The notes: generated by a model not told the origin, from the letters alone. A stretch of 64,000 nt of DNA from Pseudoalteromonas sp. EB27 (GCF_001974875.1 NZ_MTQD01000009.1:124001-188000), one strand, 5' to 3'. Shown: positions 43,114 to 52,914, numbered from the stretch's first letter. Translations and numbers: made by a program.

Positions 43114-44733
43114 TTAAACTTTAAAGTAACTAATATACTTTTTAAGTGTGTTTGAAAGGTCAGCTAATGCAACTGCTTCTTGCGCGTTACTGTTAAGCGA
43201 CATGCTGGTTTCTTTTGACATACTGGCAATTTCTTCTACGCCGGTACTAATTTGCGCCACGGTGGCTACTTGGTTTGATGTTGATTCAACAATTTCAAGC
43301 ACGTTACTTAATGAGTCGTTGGCTTGTTGCTGTATTTGATGCAGTAGCTCGTTTGCTTCGTGAGTAAGTGTTAAGCCATTTTCTACTTGCGGTACTGTGG
43401 TTTCCATAGCAGTTACCGACGCTTGCGTGTTTTCTTGTACTTGCAAAATCATCTTTTCGATATCGCCTGTTGCATCACCAGTACGCTGGGCAAGTTGCCT
43501 TACTTCGTCAGCAACAACAGCAAAACCTCGGCCTGTTTCGCCTGCTCTAGCGGCTTCTATTGCCGCATTTAGTGCAAGTAAGTTTGTTTGATCGGAAATA
43601 CTGCGGATCACACTTAAAATATCGCCAATGTGTTTTACATGTTCTTGCAACACGTTTACTTGAGTAACTGTGGCTTTTACGGTCACTGAAATTTGCTCAA
43701 TTTCGGCGGCAACTTTTTGTACTGCAACACTACCTTGCTGTGACAACTGCGCCGTTATTTTTGAGTTATCTTCTGTTTGCCTAACTGAATCGGCTACAGC
43801 ATGAATACTGCGGCTCATTTCTTCTAGGCTGCTTACTGCTGAGTTTGTATAAGTAACTTGTGCGTCAGCGGCACTAAGTGCTTGCTGCGAGCCAGACGCT
43901 ACGCTTGCAGAGTGGGTAGAAAGCTCTTCAGATGAGTTAATAATGCTATCTACAATGGTTTTTAATTTAGATTGCATCACCCCTACAGAAGCCATCATGC
44001 TATTTGGGCAACACGACTGTACATCGCCTCTTAAGTCGCCTTGGGCAATAAGGGCAATTACTTCGGCGGCTTCTTGTGGCTCGCCGCCTACTGAGTTTCT
44101 GATCAGTTGGCTAATAACATACGCAACGCTTGCACCTATTAAAACTGCAAGCGCGGTGAGCGAAATCATCCAAATTTCAAATGAACTGGCAATATCGAGA
44201 GTATCAATAGTGGTGGCTTGATTTGCTTGTTCTTGCAGGTTTATAAATTGATTTATAACATTTAGCCACTCGGTAAACGCAGGGCGCGCATCGGTTAATA
44301 AAATGCGCTCAGCTTCGTTTAGGTTTCCTGCGTTTTTAGCGTTTATTACACCTTGAATAAAAGGCTGAGTGCGCTGCTCTATTTGATTTATTTTATTAAT
44401 TAAAGCGCGTTCTTCGCTATTCATATTACCTATTAGCTCGGCCATAGAGCGGCTTGAGGTTTGGTAAAATGCGTTTAGCTCTTTTATGCTATTTAACACG
44501 GTGCTTAAACTGCTTTGATCGGTAATTAGCACTACATCGCGCACGGCTATTGCTCTGTCGTGTACGCTGCCTCTAAAGTTAATTGCGTAACGTTGCTTTA
44601 CCGAATTTACGTCGGTCATGTGGGTAATATTATTATTAATGAGGCTAACGCGCGAAATTCCAATAATGGTTAAAATAAGCATCATTGATAAAATTACGCC
44701 AAAACCGGTCGTTAAACGCATGTTTATGGTCAT
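43114..44733 (-). CDS. Methyl-accepting chemotaxis protein
   Basis: 539 residues from ATG 44733; the TTG at 44745 is not needed. The first membrane segment is about residues 8-26 ([20 protein letters not shown]). A four-helix-bundle (4HB_MCP) periplasmic domain follows to about 190, then a second segment ([20 protein letters not shown]), a HAMP region, and the signalling hairpin [19 protein letters not shown] through [15 protein letters not shown]. The tip is the fully conserved receptor-kinase contact. The ligand is unknown. It is a single gene. Confidence 0.93.
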   Translation of the reverse strand: MTINMRLTTGFGVILSMMLILTIIGISRVSLINNNITHMTDVNSVKQRYAINFRGSVHDRAIAVRDVVLITDQSSLSTVLNSIKELNAFYQTSSRSMAELIGNMNSEERALINKINQIEQRTQPFIQGVINAKNAGNLNEAERILLTDARPAFTEWLNVINQFINLQEQANQATTIDTLDIASSFEIWMISLTALAVLIGASVAYVISQLIRNSVGGEPQEAAEVIALIAQGDLRGDVQSCCPNSMMASVGVMQSKLKTIVDSIINSSEELSTHSASVASGSQQALSAADAQVTYTNSAVSSLEEMSRSIHAVADSVRQTEDNSKITAQLSQQGSVAVQKVAAEIEQISVTVKATVTQVNVLQEHVKHIGDILSVIRSISDQTNLLALNAAIEAARAGETGRGFAVVADEVRQLAQRTGDATGDIEKMILQVQENTQASVTAMETTVPQVENGLTLTHEANELLHQIQQQANDSLSNVLEIVESTSNQVATVAQISTGVEEIASMSKETSMSLNSNAQEAVALADLSNTLKKYISYFKV

Positions 44734-44914
44734 GGTTGATCCCAAGTGTGAGTCAATACGCGCAAGAGCAGCTTGTATTATTAGTGATTATTCTAAAATA
44801 ATAGCAGCATTATGCCTTATTAATTAAAGTTTTATTAGCAATAAGGGATTGTTTGTTAATTTAGTTTACAAGCGTAACTTTGGTGGGGTTATTTTGCAGG
44901 CATATTTACAGGCA

Positions 44915-44945
44915 TAAAAAAGGGGCTAAATGCCCCTTAGTGTTA
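44915..44945. terminator. Terminator after the GST gene
   Basis: AAAAAAGGGGC TAAAT GCCCCTTAG: a 6-7 bp stem with an A-run on the plus strand, giving the T-tract for minus-strand transcripts. Confidence 0.8.
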
Positions 44946-44969
44946 TATAAAAATATTATATAAAAGTAG

Positions 44970-45587
44970 TTAGTCGTACTTTGCTTCTAGTTCATTAGCT
45001 GTATGAAACTTCTCATGGCTTTGTAATTGCTCGTCGTATTTAACGAGGTTTTTAAAGTGCGCTAATTGACCTGAGTTTTTAACAATTTCAACAATAAACG
45101 ACATCATAAAGTCAGCACCCGTTAGGGTATCGCCCACTAAATAACGTTTACCTTCAAGGCGGTCGTTAAAGTAGCTAATTACTTTAGCTGTTTCGGCGTC
45201 GGCATAGCCTTCTAAAAACTGTGTTTTAGCGCCGTCTTTAAGTACAAACATTTTAAGTAAAAGCGGTAAAATTGCTGAGCTTTCTGCAAAGTGCAGCCAC
45301 TGTTGGTAGTCAACGTATTCAGCGGTATCTACTTTTGGAGCAAATTTACCGTTACCGTATTTAGTAATAAGGTAATCGGTAATAGCGCCTGATTCAGCAA
45401 TAATTAGGCCGCCGTCTTCAATTACTGGTGACTTACCAAGTTGATGAATATGCTTTAATTCGTCAGGGGCTAAGAAAGTGTCTTTATTGCGCTGGTAAGC
45501 GACGATTTCGTAGTCAACATTTAGCTCTTCTAAAAGCCAAATTACACGTTTAGAACGGGATTTATTTAAATGGTGTAGTTTGATCAT
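44970..45587 (-). CDS. Glutathione S-transferase family protein
   Basis: 205 residues. The N-terminal thioredoxin-like GST domain has KLHHLNKSRSKRVIWLLEEL, the cis-proline in KSPVIEDG and the glutathione-contact AESGAI. The C-terminal helical domain has RLEGKRYLVGDTLTGADFMMS. It lies 50 bases downstream of the oxidoreductase gene at 45638 on the same strand, so detoxification of electrophiles by the pair is plausible. The substrate is unknown. Confidence 0.9.
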   Translation of the reverse strand: MIKLHHLNKSRSKRVIWLLEELNVDYEIVAYQRNKDTFLAPDELKHIHQLGKSPVIEDGGLIIAESGAITDYLITKYGNGKFAPKVDTAEYVDYQQWLHFAESSAILPLLLKMFVLKDGAKTQFLEGYADAETAKVISYFNDRLEGKRYLVGDTLTGADFMMSFIVEIVKNSGQLAHFKNLVKYDEQLQSHEKFHTANELEAKYD

Positions 45588-45637
45588 GTCAGTCCTTTTG
45601 TGGCTTGTAAGGGCTTAGCCTTACAAGCCGTTTAAAA

Positions 45638-46666
45638 TTAAAGTGGGTTATTAATTTTAACCACAGTTTTACCAAAGTTTTTACCGCATATCATATCGTT
45701 GAACGCGCCTACTGTATTTTCGATGCCTTCTACCATGTGCTCACGGTATTGAATTTTTCCGTCTTTTAGCCATTTTTGCATGTCTTGTGCAAACTCGTCG
45801 TAACGGTCGCCGTAATCATCAAAAATGATAAAGCCTTGCATTTTAATACGCTTAGTAAGCAATTGACCCATTAGCATACCTAAACGGTCAGGGCCTTCTG
45901 GTAAGCTAGTTGCGTTATATTGCGATACTAAACCACACAATGGTACGCGTGCTGCGGTATTTAATAGTGGTAGTACGGCGTCGAATACTTTTCCGCCCAC
46001 ATTTTCGTAGTAAACATCTATGCCTTTGTCGCAGGCTTTTTCTAGTTGCTCTTCAAAGTCATCGGCTTTGTGATCAATACACGCATCAAACCCTAGTTTT
46101 TCAACGGCATGTGCACATTTTTCACTGCCACCAGCAACACCCACTACTTTACAGCCTTTAATTTTAGCTATTTGACCAACCGTTGCGCCTACTGGGCCTG
46201 TTGCAGCTGCAACAACTACGGTTTCGCCTTCTTTAGGCTGGCCAATATCAAGTAAACCCATGTAGGCTGTAAAGCCTGGCATACCCATGATACCTAACGC
46301 GTACGAAGGATTTTCAGGCTCTTTACCTAATTGCATTAAGCCTTCGCCATCGGTAATGGCGTAGTCTTGCCAACCTGTGTAGGCAAGTACCCATTCACCG
46401 ATCCTAAACTTATCGTTTTTAGACTCTTCTACTTGGCACACTGTTGCGCCAACCATTACATCACCAATATTAACAGGATCTGCGTACGACTTAGCATCGC
46501 TCATACGACCACGCATGTATGGGTCTAGTGATAAGTAAATAGTGCGTAGTAAAACTTCGCCGTCTTTTAATGCAGGAAGCTCTACCGTTTTTAATTTAAA
46601 GTTTTCATCTGTTGGAGCGCCATTAGGGCGTGATTCAAGAGTAAGTTGGCGACTAGTCGTAGACAT
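45638..46666 (-). CDS. NADP-dependent oxidoreductase, prostaglandin/leukotriene reductase type (CurA-like)
   Basis: 342 residues of the zinc-independent medium-chain reductase family. Key parts are the N-terminal RPNGAPTDENFKLK, MRGRMSDAKSYADPV, the substrate segment GMPGFTAYMGLLDIGQPKEGET, the coenzyme loop AAATGPVGATVGQIAKIKG, and YYENVGG. It resembles E. coli CurA, which reduces curcumin and other enones. An RBS (GGAGA) precedes the ATG. It is followed by the GST in a probable operon. Confidence 0.92.
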   Translation of the reverse strand: MSTTSRQLTLESRPNGAPTDENFKLKTVELPALKDGEVLLRTIYLSLDPYMRGRMSDAKSYADPVNIGDVMVGATVCQVEESKNDKFRIGEWVLAYTGWQDYAITDGEGLMQLGKEPENPSYALGIMGMPGFTAYMGLLDIGQPKEGETVVVAAATGPVGATVGQIAKIKGCKVVGVAGGSEKCAHAVEKLGFDACIDHKADDFEEQLEKACDKGIDVYYENVGGKVFDAVLPLLNTAARVPLCGLVSQYNATSLPEGPDRLGMLMGQLLTKRIKMQGFIIFDDYGDRYDEFAQDMQKWLKDGKIQYREHMVEGIENTVGAFNDMICGKNFGKTVVKINNPL

Positions 46667-46847
46667 ATAAGATCTCCTATTAATATAAATAAACTACTTA
46701 CCGAATGTTTACGCTTTTAAAATCGTGTTCAGCTAAACAATAATGCGCGGCTAAGCAGTATGAATATGTACAATGCGTACCTTAATAAAGGAGTTTTGGG
46801 CGGGTGGTTGATAATTCAACCTTTACAAAGTATTTATTCTAAACGAT

Positions 46848-47336
46848 TTATTTAAGTTTGCTAAATATATGATTATTGTAAAAATCACCGCTTTTATAAA
46901 TAGCCTGTTTAAGCACAGCTTCTTGTTCAAAGCCGTTTTTAGTAAGTGCTTTCATAGAGCCGGTATTACCAGCAAACACTGCACCAAAAACTCTGTTTAA
47001 GTGTGAGCTTGCAAACGCTTCATTGCATATAAGTTCAATAGCGCGAGTAATTATGCCTTGCCCCCAATAGGCTTTATTAAGCCAATAACCAATTTCGCCA
47101 CTGTGGCTGTATTCAAATTCGCCGGGAGTTATACCAATACAGCCCGCAAATTGCCCATTTACAACAATGGCCTTAACCATTCCATTTTTAGAACCTTGGT
47201 TTATCCACCAATCAGCATCGGCTTGCGTATACGGAAACGGAATTTTTGACGATAGAAAACGCGTAACCTGTTCATCATTTAAGGTGCTAATAATAAAAGG
47301 CGCGTCTTGGACTTTAAACTCTCTGAGGGTGATCAT
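46848..47336 (-). CDS. GNAT-family N-acetyltransferase
   Basis: 162 residues of the RimJ/RimL-like group. The acetyl-CoA binding region is GEIGYWLNKAYWGQGIITRA, followed by RVFGAVFAGNTGSMKALTKNGFEQE, the typical closing motif. The substrate is likely an amine, a protein N-terminus or an antibiotic-like compound, but the sequence alone does not tell. It is a single gene. Confidence 0.9.
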   Translation of the reverse strand: MITLREFKVQDAPFIISTLNDEQVTRFLSSKIPFPYTQADADWWINQGSKNGMVKAIVVNGQFAGCIGITPGEFEYSHSGEIGYWLNKAYWGQGIITRAIELICNEAFASSHLNRVFGAVFAGNTGSMKALTKNGFEQEAVLKQAIYKSGDFYNNHIFSKLK

Positions 47337-47485
47337 ATTTTTTCATAAATTTTTAGTATGCATACTAACTTAACAATCATTTAAACGTTAAACAATCAGA
47401 ACCTAAATTAAACTCTTTACGGCTATTACTTTGTTTTAAAGTCCTCTAATATAAGCAAAATATGATACCTGTTTAAGATACCTTT

Positions 47486-48691
47486 ATGCACCCACACATA
47501 GCCGCCCTTTATAATAGTGCCCAAAAGCCAAGCCGTTTAATTATTGGTTTAATGAGTGGTACCTCGTTAGATGGGCTCGATGTAGCGCTTTGCAAAGTAA
47601 CGGGCGCGGGCTTAAATACACACATTGAGGTTTTAAATTTTACCACCGTTGACTACAACGACGATTATAAAACTAAAATAAAGCAGGTATTTGCTAAGCG
47701 GGAATGCGATTTAGAGCTTGTTACCTTGCTGCATCCGTGGGTAGGTAAACTCCATGGCGATATAGTTAATCAGTGCTTACATACTTGGCAGGTAAACCCG
47801 GCAAGTATTGATGTAATAGCGAGCCATGGGCAAACCATTTACCACTGCCCGCAGTCGCAGCATAACCACAAAAGCTTTACTAATGGCACCTTACAAATTG
47901 GCGACAGTGACCAGATAGCCGTTACTACGGGTATTACTACCATTGGTGATTTTAGGCAAAAACATATAGCGGCAGGGGGCGAAGGCGCACCACTGGCTGT
48001 GTATGGCGATTATTTGTATTTTTCGAGCGCTGCTGAGAGTCGTGTTTTGCTAAACATGGGCGGCATAGCAAACTTAACGTTTTTACCAAAAAATGGCGAT
48101 GCAAACGGTGTGTTTAGTAGCGATATTGGCCCCGGTAATACCATTATGGATGCCTACGTACAGCAACATTTTACAGCGCTACATTATGACGATGGTGCTA
48201 AAATAGCAAAAGCAGGCAAGGTAAATACGCCATTATTAAATGCATTATGTAATAACGCATTTTTTGCACTCCCAATGCCTAAAACCACAGGGCCGGAGGT
48301 ATTTAACTTAGCGTATTTAACCGCCGCGCAGCAGCTTACAAATACTCACCATTTAAGCCATGAAGATGTGATGGCCACCTTAAATACCTTTACTGCAACC
48401 GTAATAGCAAACGCATTAAACGAGTGTGTAGAGCGCACACAAAATTGTGTGGTGTATGCAAGTGGTGGCGGTATTCATAACCCGTTACTAATGGCGCAAC
48501 TTACAGCGCTTTGCCCACGTATTGAGGCTTTTAAAAATACCGATGATTTAGGCATAAATCCCGACGCAAAAGAGGCCGTACTATTTGCCATTTTAGCTAA
48601 CGAATGCCTAGCCGGAGAGCTGCAACACCTAAGTAATACTGAACAAGGTATTGCGGGAGTTACTATGGGTAAAGTGAGTTTTGCAGATTAA
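47486..48691 (+). CDS. anmK: Anhydro-N-acetylmuramic acid kinase
   Basis: 401 residues. The enzyme phosphorylates 1,6-anhydro-MurNAc during peptidoglycan recycling, giving MurNAc-6-phosphate. The ATP-binding signature LIIGLMSGTSLDGLDVAL is near residue 20, with IASHGQTIYH, TIGDFRQKHIAAGGEGAPL, LLNMGGIANLTFL, SDIGPGNTIMDAY, and the C-terminal KEAVLFAILANE. This is the expected length and motif order. It is a single gene on the plus strand. Confidence 0.96.
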   Translation: MHPHIAALYNSAQKPSRLIIGLMSGTSLDGLDVALCKVTGAGLNTHIEVLNFTTVDYNDDYKTKIKQVFAKRECDLELVTLLHPWVGKLHGDIVNQCLHTWQVNPASIDVIASHGQTIYHCPQSQHNHKSFTNGTLQIGDSDQIAVTTGITTIGDFRQKHIAAGGEGAPLAVYGDYLYFSSAAESRVLLNMGGIANLTFLPKNGDANGVFSSDIGPGNTIMDAYVQQHFTALHYDDGAKIAKAGKVNTPLLNALCNNAFFALPMPKTTGPEVFNLAYLTAAQQLTNTHHLSHEDVMATLNTFTATVIANALNECVERTQNCVVYASGGGIHNPLLMAQLTALCPRIEAFKNTDDLGINPDAKEAVLFAILANECLAGELQHLSNTEQGIAGVTMGKVSFAD

Positions 48692-48718
48692 GGTTTTATA
48701 AGTTCGTATATCAACACA

Positions 48719-49204
48719 TTAAAAAAACGAAAATAAACTTGAGCTCATATTACGAAAGTATTTTTTAACGCCATGTGGCTTAGTTTGGCTTTTAAGTGCT
48801 TGCTGATTTTTATAACCTGCTTCAAACGCATTTACTTGCATATCGAACTGTAAACTATTTTTTAAAGTGGCATTTAAGCCATGCAGCATCAATTGCATTA
48901 CTAAGCAGTGGCTTTGAGTAATTTTACTTAATGTTAAATACACATAACCACGCTCTAAGTCGGCGTTAGTGAGTGCTTTTTCAGTAAAGTATTGCGCATC
49001 ACGGGCACTGGGATACGTTGCGCTCAGCGAAATAATATCGTTTTCGTGGGCGTCGTCAGGCAATACGCATTGCAGCGTTATTTCATGCATAGCACTGGCT
49101 TGCAAGGTTAACTGCTCGTATTCCATTGTGTGGCCCATAGCCGCAGAGAGAGGATCTTCAAACGATTGTAACGCAAATGTGAGTTGCGTCATTGGTGTGC
49201 TCAT
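48719..49204 (-). CDS. Hypothetical protein, 161 aa
   Basis: 161 residues with no recognisable domain, signal or membrane segment. The central sequence has beta-like character (ITLQCVLPDDAHENDIISLSATYPSARDAQYF) and a basic C-terminus (VKKYFRNMSSSLFSFF). Codon use matches that of its neighbours, and it fills the space between anmK and the next gene on the opposite strand. The 205-base stretch 49205-49409 shows no feature apart from promoter-like A/T-rich sequence. Confidence 0.6.
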   Translation of the reverse strand: MSTPMTQLTFALQSFEDPLSAAMGHTMEYEQLTLQASAMHEITLQCVLPDDAHENDIISLSATYPSARDAQYFTEKALTNADLERGYVYLTLSKITQSHCLVMQLMLHGLNATLKNSLQFDMQVNAFEAGYKNQQALKSQTKPHGVKKYFRNMSSSLFSFF

Positions 49205-49382
49205 TTACTTCAACTTCTAGATTATAAAAAATACAGTTCGAGTTTAAATTATCATCTATTTTGATTGCAGTTTTATGACAAATTGCACTTAATCGGATAA
49301 TCGCTGTATTTTGATCAAAAAAGATCGCTATAAGCAAAGCTGTTTTAGTAACTTATGAGGAATAAGAGAATTGCATCTGGCG

Positions 49383-49430
49383 GTTTCAATAGCGATTACT
49401 TTATATATAAAACAAAGGAGCTATTGAAAC
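49383..49430. repeat. Inverted repeat downstream of the 75-aa gene
   Basis: GTTTCAATAGC (49383-49393) and GCTATTGAAAC (49420-49430) are perfect 11-base arms with a 26-base loop. It lies just past the stop of the small gene at 49433 and may end its transcript; there is no T-run, so the role is uncertain. Confidence 0.6.
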
Positions 49431-49432
49431 AG

Positions 49433-49660
49433 TTAAGCAGTATTTAGTTGCTCAGAAATAATACTTAAAAGCTCTTCAGCATCACTATATTCAATTTGAA
49501 CTGCTCTGCTTATATCTAGTACTAAATTGTCTACTTTGGACTCAACATTGAACAATTTTTCATTAATGAATGAAAGAACTTCTACGTTAGCGATGCTGCA
49601 AGCATCAGTGGCTAGTTTCATTGTGCTCGCTTTATGTTCATCATAGTTTTGCGCGTCCAT
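49433..49660 (-). CDS. Small hypothetical protein, 75 aa
   Basis: 75 residues, acidic, helical, with no recognised domain. A ribosome-binding site GAGGA sits seven bases before the ATG. Cysteine 21 and repeated acidic stretches (EYSDAEELLSIISEQL) are the main features. Its neighbours suggest an accessory context (MITE, AbiE-type remnant). Confidence 0.6.
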   Translation of the reverse strand: MDAQNYDEHKASTMKLATDACSIANVEVLSFINEKLFNVESKVDNLVLDISRAVQIEYSDAEELLSIISEQLNTA

Positions 49661-49716
49661 AAAGTCATCCTCATAAAGTGAGTCTGCGATATCAGGTATT
49701 TTTGAGTAATGCCTAG

Positions 49717-49978
49717 GTCGTGTTGATCTTTGTGGATTGAAATTTGTTCAATCTAGGGACGATTAAATCGCGGCGCGAGGTTTGTAACCTAGTGGGCTAA
49801 GTAAAAACCGAGCAACAAAGAGTTGATCGTCCCTAGAAAGAACCCAAAGGGCAGCGCATGTTTGGTATTTATGCGGCGTTATCGCCTATTCGTGGGGAAT
49901 AACCACACTACATAGGCTCTGCCTTGCCTAAAAACCAAACATACTGCTGCAAATTCACCCACGAAAGGTCAACACGCC
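49717..49978. mobile_element. 262 bp MITE with CTAG target duplication
   Basis: Imperfect inverted ends of about 30-35 bp: GTCGTGTTGATCTTTGTGG on the left, and GGCGTGTTGACCTTTCGTGG read inwards from the right. A four-base CTAG lies on each side (49713-49716 and 49979-49982), consistent with target-site duplication. A CTAG/CTAR four-base duplication is the pattern of IS5-group transposons, so I infer mobilisation by an IS5-like enzyme. There is no coding sequence. It is inserted into the toxin gene at 49979-50556. Confidence 0.85.
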
Positions 49979-50556
49979 CTAGTGAGATAAAAAATATCCA
50001 TTGCGTCTTTACGTCTAACGCTATGCTCCCTTTCTAGCCATGAAATTAACTTCAACAATAGCATCCCAGCAGGCGATGCAACTTTAATATTAAGATTGGG
50101 GTTATTGGCAATTTTTACGTCTAGGGCATGTTTAAATGCTTCGTTAAAGCCTATTACTGACATTCCAATATCATGCTATGGCGGCCAAGTAATAGAGTTA
50201 CCATCAACAGCAATATTTCCAAATGGAATAATATCAATCTCCCAGCTCTCACCGTTAGGAACGGTAGTTACTAGCTGGTGTACTTTTGTTTGATCTGGTG
50301 TAAAACCATTTTTTAGCAGATGCTCCTTTAACTGTTCAAACTGATCCCAGTTTTGGACTTGTATACCAAAATCAATATCTCTTGTACCTCGCTCAATTGC
50401 AGCACCGTAGCCATGGTGGAGTATAATGTCTCTGGCGGGAGCACCTATGACTAGGTAAGGGATCCCTAATGCTTCAGTATGGGCGTTTATTTTTTGATAA
50501 AGGCCAACTAACCCTCGTGGTAATTTACCAACGACATTAAGCGATGTGCTTTTCAT
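49979..50556 (-). pseudogene. AbiEii-like nucleotidyltransferase toxin gene, doubly broken
   Basis: Two open segments are in the same frame: 50176-50556 (GLVGLYQKINAHTEALGIPY; nucleotidyltransferase IGAPARDIILHHG and acidic TRDIDFGIQV) and 49979-50163 (KVASPAGMLLLKLISWLEREHSVRRKDAMDI). A TAG codon separates them after WPP at 50176-50178, with CAT GAT ATT GGA following in frame. The 3' end is then cut by the MITE, leaving DIFYLT. Without both lesions it would resemble the nucleotidyltransferase half of an AbiE toxin-antitoxin pair. Toxin activity is probably gone. Confidence 0.82.
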
Positions 50557-51592
50557 AAAACCTCGTTGCAGCATCTATGTTTCTTGCGTCTCTACTAGCT
50601 AATAAATTGGCATAAATTAAATACGGGTGTACTAAATGAGTCTTTGACCCAATAAGTTTTTCTATAGCTAAAAATGGCTCCACTAAAATTACTTTTGTTA
50701 CTGCATCGTTTATATTATCTTCTGCTTTTACTTTTCGTAATCGTGCAGTTTTTAAAATGACTTTTTTATGTTCAGGGCTTACGTAAATTAGATAATTTTT
50801 TGCATTTAAATAATCATCATATTGTTGAGCAGCATATTCGCCTCCCCATATGGCATTTACATTATTTAGTTCAAGTTTTTGTAGTAGCTCCGTGTTATCA
50901 GTAGTGAAGATTTCTTGTTTTAATTTAGCTTCAACAGTTACAGGATAAGCGTCTAACCACTTCTCTAGTAAAGCTTTTGAATTGTTGATTGTTTTAGTGT
51001 GTTGGTCTTTTTGAACTATAAACTCTTGATATATTAAATCGTCAATTACTTGTTTAACCGTTCCCAGTGCAACCTCGGCCACCTTTGCAATTGTGCGCAT
51101 GGGTTTATTTACCAGCTCCGGTTGCACTAAAAACATAAATACTACTTTCATACCCTTGGGTTGAAATGCCTTACCTAATTGTTTGACTAAGGCTATTTCA
51201 TTGTGGGCTTTTTCGGGCTTATTTCCCTGAATATCAATATAAATTGGGGGGCAATTAATATACGTGTTACCAACTCGGTCTATAAAGGATGTATTTTGCT
51301 CCTTTAATAGAGTTGCTTGATTAGGGTTGATGTACTCAGTAATTAATAGGGCATTGGTTATCTGATTTTTTATTTTTAATTCAGCAATATACTTTTGTAA
51401 GGTGGTTGTATTTAGGTGCTTTTTGCATTTAATAATTAAATTGCTTGTAACATTAGGCAAAGCGAGTTCGCCCTCAGTACACTCTTTTTTAAAAGTTTTA
51501 TACTCTGCGCCTAAACTCGTTTGCAAGTTTAGTTTTTCAATAGCTGCCTGTATTATCCCGTGGTCCATTATTTGTTCACTAATTTTGGCCAT
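50537..51592 (-). CDS. AbiEi-type antitoxin/transcriptional regulator
   Basis: 351 residues of the type IV toxin-antitoxin AbiEi family. The N-terminal region includes a GIIQAAIEKLNLQTSLGAEY segment. A DNA-binding-like winged helix (MRTIAKVAEVALGTVKQVIDDLIYQEFIV) precedes the C-terminal domain (NAIWGGEYAAQQYDDYLNAKNYLIYVSPEH). It is intact, and its 3' end overlaps the broken toxin gene by 20 bases, which is the usual order for AbiE operons. Known AbiEi proteins bind the promoter and neutralise the nucleotidyltransferase. Confidence 0.85.
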   Translation of the reverse strand: MAKISEQIMDHGIIQAAIEKLNLQTSLGAEYKTFKKECTEGELALPNVTSNLIIKCKKHLNTTTLQKYIAELKIKNQITNALLITEYINPNQATLLKEQNTSFIDRVGNTYINCPPIYIDIQGNKPEKAHNEIALVKQLGKAFQPKGMKVVFMFLVQPELVNKPMRTIAKVAEVALGTVKQVIDDLIYQEFIVQKDQHTKTINNSKALLEKWLDAYPVTVEAKLKQEIFTTDNTELLQKLELNNVNAIWGGEYAAQQYDDYLNAKNYLIYVSPEHKKVILKTARLRKVKAEDNINDAVTKVILVEPFLAIEKLIGSKTHLVHPYLIYANLLASRDARNIDAATRFYEKHIA

Positions 51593-51737
51593 TCATTTTT
51601 ATTGAACAGCCATCATTAATGAACGAGGAGTGTGGCAAGCTCACAAGCTTAAATTGCCTTACTGCAATTAGTATTTTGTAAGCTAGTGGGATAAGTACCA
51701 GCCTAATAAGTTACCTTTAGAGAGTTTATAACAGCTC

Positions 51738-51790
51738 AATTATAAAGCCCCTGTGTTAAACGTAACGTTTAACACAGGGGCTTTATAATT
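51738..51790. repeat. 26 bp perfect inverted repeat / bidirectional terminator
   Basis: Two perfectly complementary 26-base arms around one central base; the stem contains AAAGCCCCTGTGTTAAACGT. It lies between the porin operon (minus strand) and the region to the left. The outer A/T-rich parts can act as T-tracts on either strand. The length is unusually great for a terminator. Confidence 0.8.
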
Positions 51791-51821
51791 TTAGGCTAAC
51801 CGACTAAACACGCAAAGCGCA

Positions 51822-52913
51822 TTAAAACGAGTATTGCAGCCTTAATGAGATTGCGTTGCCCGATGTGATAGTGCCGCCCGCTTCAAAGTAATCGGCTTTA
51901 ATGTAGTCGGCCATAAACTTTATGTTTTTGTTTACGGTGTAGTTAACGCCAAGAGCGTAGGTTTTTGCGTCTTGGTTTTCTTGCTTGAGTTTAAGTAGGC
52001 TATAGCGACCAGTGAGCTCCCAGCCTGGCTCTGAGCTTGCGCCTAGTTTTGCGTTTTTATACTTACGATACCCGCCCGATAGCTGATAACCAAATTGCAA
52101 ATAGCCGCCTTCGTAATCGTTAGATGACTCTTCAATACTAGTTACTTGTGCTTGTTGCCACTCGGCCATCATGGTCAATCTGTCTTTAAGCCATAACAGC
52201 TCTATACCTTGCTGCGAGAGGCTATCGGCATTAATTTTATCGCCTTCTATTAATGAGTCGGCGGTATAAACTTCAAGAGGTTCATTTACTCTAAATTCGT
52301 TGCCGTCGTACTGCCTCTCACTAAATGCAAGGCCTAGGTGTAATAGGTTGGTATCTTGCTGCCATGGCACCCAAGCTACGCGCCCTGTAATAGCAGACGT
52401 TGCTTCGTCTTCATCGGGCTTGTAATAACCTAGTTGCCAATTTACTGAGGCTATGTCTCCCGATAGGCTAATACCTAAACTACGCCCTGGCGAAAACGCT
52501 TCGCTTATCATGCTTCGTTCGAGCATTAATAAATTACGAGAGCTGGTTAGTTTTTCTAGGCCAAAGCCTTCTTTTTGTTGGCCTATGGTTAAATCGGCAT
52601 ATTTCCAGCCAGAGTATTCTAAGTAGGCGTCTTTTATTTCGGTTTCGCCATCGGCAAAGCCAAGTTGAAATTTACTTTTCCAATCTTTGCTGATGTCTGA
52701 TTTAAAACTTAGACGTGCGCGGCGTATTTCAGAGGTACTTTCTGAATCGTTGCTTTCGTATTGCCCCTCTAATAATGAGGTATCAAACTTGTTGTAGTCG
52801 AGCATAATATAGCCGCTTAGGTCTATATCGTCGTTAATTTTGGCAAAGCTTGCGTTACTTACAAAGCAAAGTGCTGAAAGTGCCGCATAAGTAATCGTTT
52901 GTTTAGAGGTCAT
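51822..52913 (-). CDS. Outer-membrane porin, phosphate-selective (OprP/OprO-like)
   Basis: 363 residues. The signal peptide (residues 1-24, ending NASFA) precedes repeated amphipathic strands, for example DIDLSGYIMLDYNKFD, EIRRARLSFKSDISKDWKSKFQLGFADGE and KYADLTIGQQKEGFG. The C-terminal residue is phenylalanine (SLRLQYSF), as needed for outer-membrane assembly. The strand pattern resembles OprP-type porins. It is the last gene of the CotH/VTC/DUF4956 operon, one base from its neighbour, which suggests transport for that pathway. Confidence 0.85.
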   Translation of the reverse strand: MTSKQTITYAALSALCFVSNASFAKINDDIDLSGYIMLDYNKFDTSLLEGQYESNDSESTSEIRRARLSFKSDISKDWKSKFQLGFADGETEIKDAYLEYSGWKYADLTIGQQKEGFGLEKLTSSRNLLMLERSMISEAFSPGRSLGISLSGDIASVNWQLGYYKPDEDEATSAITGRVAWVPWQQDTNLLHLGLAFSERQYDGNEFRVNEPLEVYTADSLIEGDKINADSLSQQGIELLWLKDRLTMMAEWQQAQVTSIEESSNDYEGGYLQFGYQLSGGYRKYKNAKLGASSEPGWELTGRYSLLKLKQENQDAKTYALGVNYTVNKNIKFMADYIKADYFEAGGTITSGNAISLRLQYSF

Positions 52914-52914
52914 G

